Assembly (NCBI GenBank): GCA_044450465.1
Contig: JBIOJB010000120.1
Coordinates: forward strand, 1-8,363
DNA: 8,363 bases
Source: JBIOJB01 sp044450465
Lineage (GTDB): Bacteria; Chloroflexota; Dormibacteria; Dormibacterales; Dormibacteraceae
Reading direction: 5' to 3'
Within the stretch, counting starts at the first letter, position 1. Every line of letters starts with the position of its first letter. This document shows positions 5,744-8,363 of the stretch, piece by piece. Position numbers and translations under genes: made by a program. Below the pieces are notes generated by a model. That model saw only the letters and a list, made by a program, of their open reading frames with translations, made no database searches and was not told where the DNA came from.

Positions 5744-8363
5744 ATGAAGCAGCGCTCGCTGCAGCCGCTCGGCATGTCACGCCGCGAGTTCCTGATCGCG
5801 GCCAACGCCGCCGCCTTCCTTCTACTGGTCGACAGCTGCAACGTGAACCCCTTCGCCGGCTCGAAGGCGAGCCCCTCGATTCCGGCGGGCAGCTCCCCGA
5901 ATGAGCAGGCCCTCAGGCTGCTGCGCGACGCGGTGAGGGCGAGCCCAGATCACCTCGCGCAGCGTGCGGCCGACCTGGTCGCCGGACGCGACGCCACCAA
6001 GATCATGGAGTTCGTGCGGGACCGCATCTCGGTGGTACCGCCGTGGTTTCCCGGGGACGAGCCGGGCACGTCACTGCGCTGGGGTTCCGCCGCAACTCTG
6101 CGTGGTGGCCAGGGCACACTCCGGGACCGTGCCGACGTTCTCGCCGACATGCTCACGCGAGCGGGCTTCAAGGCGAAGGTTCAGTCAGCCGGCCGTCCCA
6201 CGGCCATCGGCCTAGCCGAGCTCTATCAGGCCCGTCCGGTCGATTTCGCGCCTGACCAGAGCCGGGTTGACCTCGCGAGAAGCCTGTTGGCTCAGGCCGG
6301 CGCATCTGCGCCGGCGTCGCCCGAGACGTTCGATGCGGGACCGGATCCGGTGGCGGCGGTCCTCGCCGCGCTGCCCCAGTCCGTGCAGAAAGCCAAGCTG
6401 CGCACCGACCTTCTCCCGTCGGCGGTTCCGGTGGTCGCCTACAGCGACGGTGGCAAGACCCGCTATGCGTACGCGCTCGGCAGCCTTCCCGCCGTCGACC
6501 AGGCCCCAGCTGCGCTTGAGCCGGCGGTGGACGCCGACCCGGTCCGGATGGTGACCATCACCATCTCGGCTCTGTGCAACCCGGCCATTGGCGCCGCCAC
6601 CCCGCGGGATCAGACGGTCGATCTCGTCACTGGCAGCTGGCCGGCGGATCAGGTCGTCGGCCGGCAGGTGCTTCTGACGTTCCTGCCTCCGCAGGGTCCG
6701 GAGGCGGTCCTCCAGTCCGGTCTCTCCTCGCTGCCGGTGCGAATCCCCGTGCTCCGAGTCCAGACGGACGTGGCGCCGGCGGAGGCTTCCCCGAACCTCC
6801 TCGCGACCGGATCGCTGATCACGGTCCAGGGTGACGTGCTCGGGCCTCCGAGCGGCTATTCAAATAGCGCAGGTCCAGTGACGGGACCGTTCGGCACGAT
6901 GCAGTCTCCATCCGACGCGGACCGGGCGGCAGCCATCGCTCGCGCGAGCTCGATTCGCGCCTCCGCGAACGCCACGGCATTCCCCGAGATCGAGCTGCAG
7001 GTCGCGGTCAACGATTCGACCGGAGCACCGGTCGACGGGCTCGACGTCCGCTCCTTCACGGTGAAGGAGGAAGGAGCCGCAGTCAGCGCATTGGCGCTGT
7101 ACTCAAACGTCAGAGTCCAGCCGCGCCCGCGCGTGCTGATCGTTTACGACGCCTACGTCGGGTTCGCTCCGGATCTCTTCACGAGCGACGCCTCAAAGGC
7201 CGCGTTCGAGTCGGGGCTGGCGGCAGCCATCGTCGCTCAGGCCGCGAAGACACCATTCGACGTGCAGGTGATTGCGATCGGCGCCGCTCCGGATCCCCAT
7301 GCCTGGGCATCGCCGGACGCAGCTGTCATGGCCGCGGCCATGGCTGCCGCCCACGAGAGCGCGGACGACCCATGGGGCACCGTCGGCGGACCCGCGCTCG
7401 ACCAGGGTGTCAACGCGATCGTGCTGGTCAGCGACATGAACTCGGCGGACACGGATCCTGTTCGCCTTCCTTACTTTCAGCGCCGGGTGGTCGCGTCTCG
7501 CGTCCCGGTCTTCACCGTGCCGGTGGGCCACATCGAACAAGCCACAGGCCCGCAGATCGTGTCGATGTCGGGCGGTGCAAGCTTCGATCCGGCCGACCCG
7601 TCCACGCCGGCGAAGATCGCGGCCGCGCTCGCGCCGGTGGTCTCGAGCTGGGTGGGCGACGGCTACCGCATCCGCTACCAAGCCGGCATGACAGGCCCCA
7701 GCCGGCGCACGGTCACCGTCAGCCTCACCGGCCGCGACCAGCCTGTGGGGACCGCGGCATACGACGTGCCGACCAACCCTCTACCGCCTCCGTCGTTCGC
7801 GGGCCTCTACGCGACAATCACTCTCGGTCCGCTCAACTCCGTGCGGCGGATCGCCGGCATCGCACCGGCCTACCGGGGCGCGCCCCATGGGGCCCTCGAC
7901 GACCCGGTGGCGGTCGCCGAGACCAGGGCCGCGCTCAACGGGGTCACCACCATCGCGATCGAACCCGGCACACCGACGGCGGCGGCTCTGCTCGACGACG
8001 TGCTGTCCTCGATGCTCTCGATCGAGCCGCTGCGGCCGATCTGGTCCAAGGCAACCGCGGCCCAGATATTGAAGGCGGTGCCCAACGGAGTGCGGCGCAC
8101 ACCCGCGCTGCTCGGCCCGCTTCTCGCCGCACAAGGCGCCACCTCCGGCGCGGTTGCAGGGCTTCGGGTGGCGATCCTGCAGGAGCGTCAGCTGGCAGCC
8201 AGCGCAGTGGAAGGTCACATGGACCTTGCGCCCGGGCTGAACCCGGTGATTCCAGTTGGGTCCGACGCGGGGGCCGGATTCAAGGCGGCCGTCGCAACCT
8301 CAGTGGCGGCGAGCATCGTCGAAGCCGCCACGTTCGGCGACAGCGCGTTCGCGCGCCTCAAGG
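5744..8363 (+). CDS. Large Tat-type lipoprotein with degenerate transglutaminase-like and VWA-like domains (partial at the right edge)
   Basis: The frame is open from 5744 to the edge, at least 873 codons, so the C-terminus is missing. The N-terminus carries a twin-arginine motif SRREFL (12-17), a hydrophobic stretch and a candidate lipidation Cys at 32 (LVDSC; Asp at -2 is unusual), suggesting export folded and anchored outside the membrane. Residues 86-151 look like the core of a transglutaminase-like fold: 'IMEFVRDRISVVPPW', then 'WGSAATL' and 'GQGTLRDRADVLADMLTRAGFKA'. The position of the catalytic Cys holds Leu 126, so it is probably not an active enzyme. Residues 420-444 (VNDSTGAPVDGLDVRSFTVKEEG) match the strand that precedes VWA domains in TIGR03436-like proteins. 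The VWA-like part follows (about 464-645), but the metal-site motif DxSxS reads DAYVG (469-473), so the site is degenerate. The rest is unrecognised. A scaffold or adhesion role is inferred. It begins on a leaderless promoter. Confidence 0.85.
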   Translation, partial: MKQRSLQPLGMSRREFLIAANAAAFLLLVDSCNVNPFAGSKASPSIPAGSSPNEQALRLLRDAVRASPDHLAQRAADLVAGRDATKIMEFVRDRISVVPPWFPGDEPGTSLRWGSAATLRGGQGTLRDRADVLADMLTRAGFKAKVQSAGRPTAIGLAELYQARPVDFAPDQSRVDLARSLLAQAGASAPASPETFDAGPDPVAAVLAALPQSVQKAKLRTDLLPSAVPVVAYSDGGKTRYAYALGSLPAVDQAPAALEPAVDADPVRMVTITISALCNPAIGAATPRDQTVDLVTGSWPADQVVGRQVLLTFLPPQGPEAVLQSGLSSLPVRIPVLRVQTDVAPAEASPNLLATGSLITVQGDVLGPPSGYSNSAGPVTGPFGTMQSPSDADRAAAIARASSIRASANATAFPEIELQVAVNDSTGAPVDGLDVRSFTVKEEGAAVSALALYSNVRVQPRPRVLIVYDAYVGFAPDLFTSDASKAAFESGLAAAIVAQAAKTPFDVQVIAIGAAPDPHAWASPDAAVMAAAMAAAHESADDPWGTVGGPALDQGVNAIVLVSDMNSADTDPVRLPYFQRRVVASRVPVFTVPVGHIEQATGPQIVSMSGGASFDPADPSTPAKIAAALAPVVSSWVGDGYRIRYQAGMTGPSRRTVTVSLTGRDQPVGTAAYDVPTNPLPPPSFAGLYATITLGPLNSVRRIAGIAPAYRGAPHGALDDPVAVAETRAALNGVTTIAIEPGTPTAAALLDDVLSSMLSIEPLRPIWSKATAAQILKAVPNGVRRTPALLGPLLAAQGATSGAVAGLRVAILQERQLAASAVEGHMDLAPGLNPVIPVGSDAGAGFKAAVATSVAASIVEAATFGDSAFARLK

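Noticed and set aside
6855..6868. GCTATT-CA-AATAGC inverted repeat as a terminator or site
   Set aside because: It lies inside a continuous coding frame (GYSNSAG), the loop is only 2 nt and no T-run follows.
7193..7681. 162-codon minus-strand frame in the VWA-like region
   Set aside because: It is a shadow of the 5744 gene, Arg/His/Asp-rich without domain features, and lies inside an uninterrupted plus-strand frame.

Overview
The window is high-GC DNA that codes almost end to end. It carries leaderless-type promoters, a very large LuxR-family ATPase regulator, a lipoprotein of a type common in Actinomycetota, and a Tat-type lipoprotein. I infer a free-living Gram-positive or Chloroflexota/Dormibacterota-like soil bacterium; no 16S or marker gene is present to fix the phylum. 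There is no tRNA, rRNA, CRISPR array, transposase or integrase.

Layout. Positions 1-624 (minus strand) hold a secreted lipoprotein resembling DUF3558, cut by the left edge. Positions 625-846 are a divergent intergenic region. It contains the lipoprotein promoter (minus strand), a short relic of the 3' end of a second LuxR-type gene (minus strand), and the leader of the regulator gene. Positions 847-3615 (plus) encode a 922-residue regulator with an N-terminal AAA-type ATPase, a helical-repeat middle and a C-terminal LuxR helix-turn-helix. Its stop codon lies inside a promoter element that drives a probable three-gene operon: a small DUF4242-like protein (3663-3974), a two-helix membrane protein with a soluble C-terminal domain (3998-4951) and a seven-helix membrane protein (4960-5676). 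A third copy of the promoter element (5693-5736) precedes a long Tat-type lipoprotein (5744 to the right edge) with degenerate transglutaminase-like and von Willebrand A-like domains.

The main discovery is a promoter element found three times in the window. It consists of a GTAGGG-N5-CCCGAT-type dyad followed exactly 38 nt later (start to start) by a TANNNT -10 box, with an ATG 7-8 nt after that. The two plus-strand copies share identical spacing and an identical CCATAGCCTT around the -10. None has a recognisable -35 box, and the dyad is centred at -43 or -44 from the putative leaderless start, where class II activators bind. One copy overlaps the regulator's own stop codon, and another overlaps the stop codon of the LuxR-tail relic. 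The simplest model is a small regulon of cell-surface and membrane proteins, all switched on by this LuxR-ATPase or a close paralogue, with 'regulator then target' modules that have been duplicated and rearranged.
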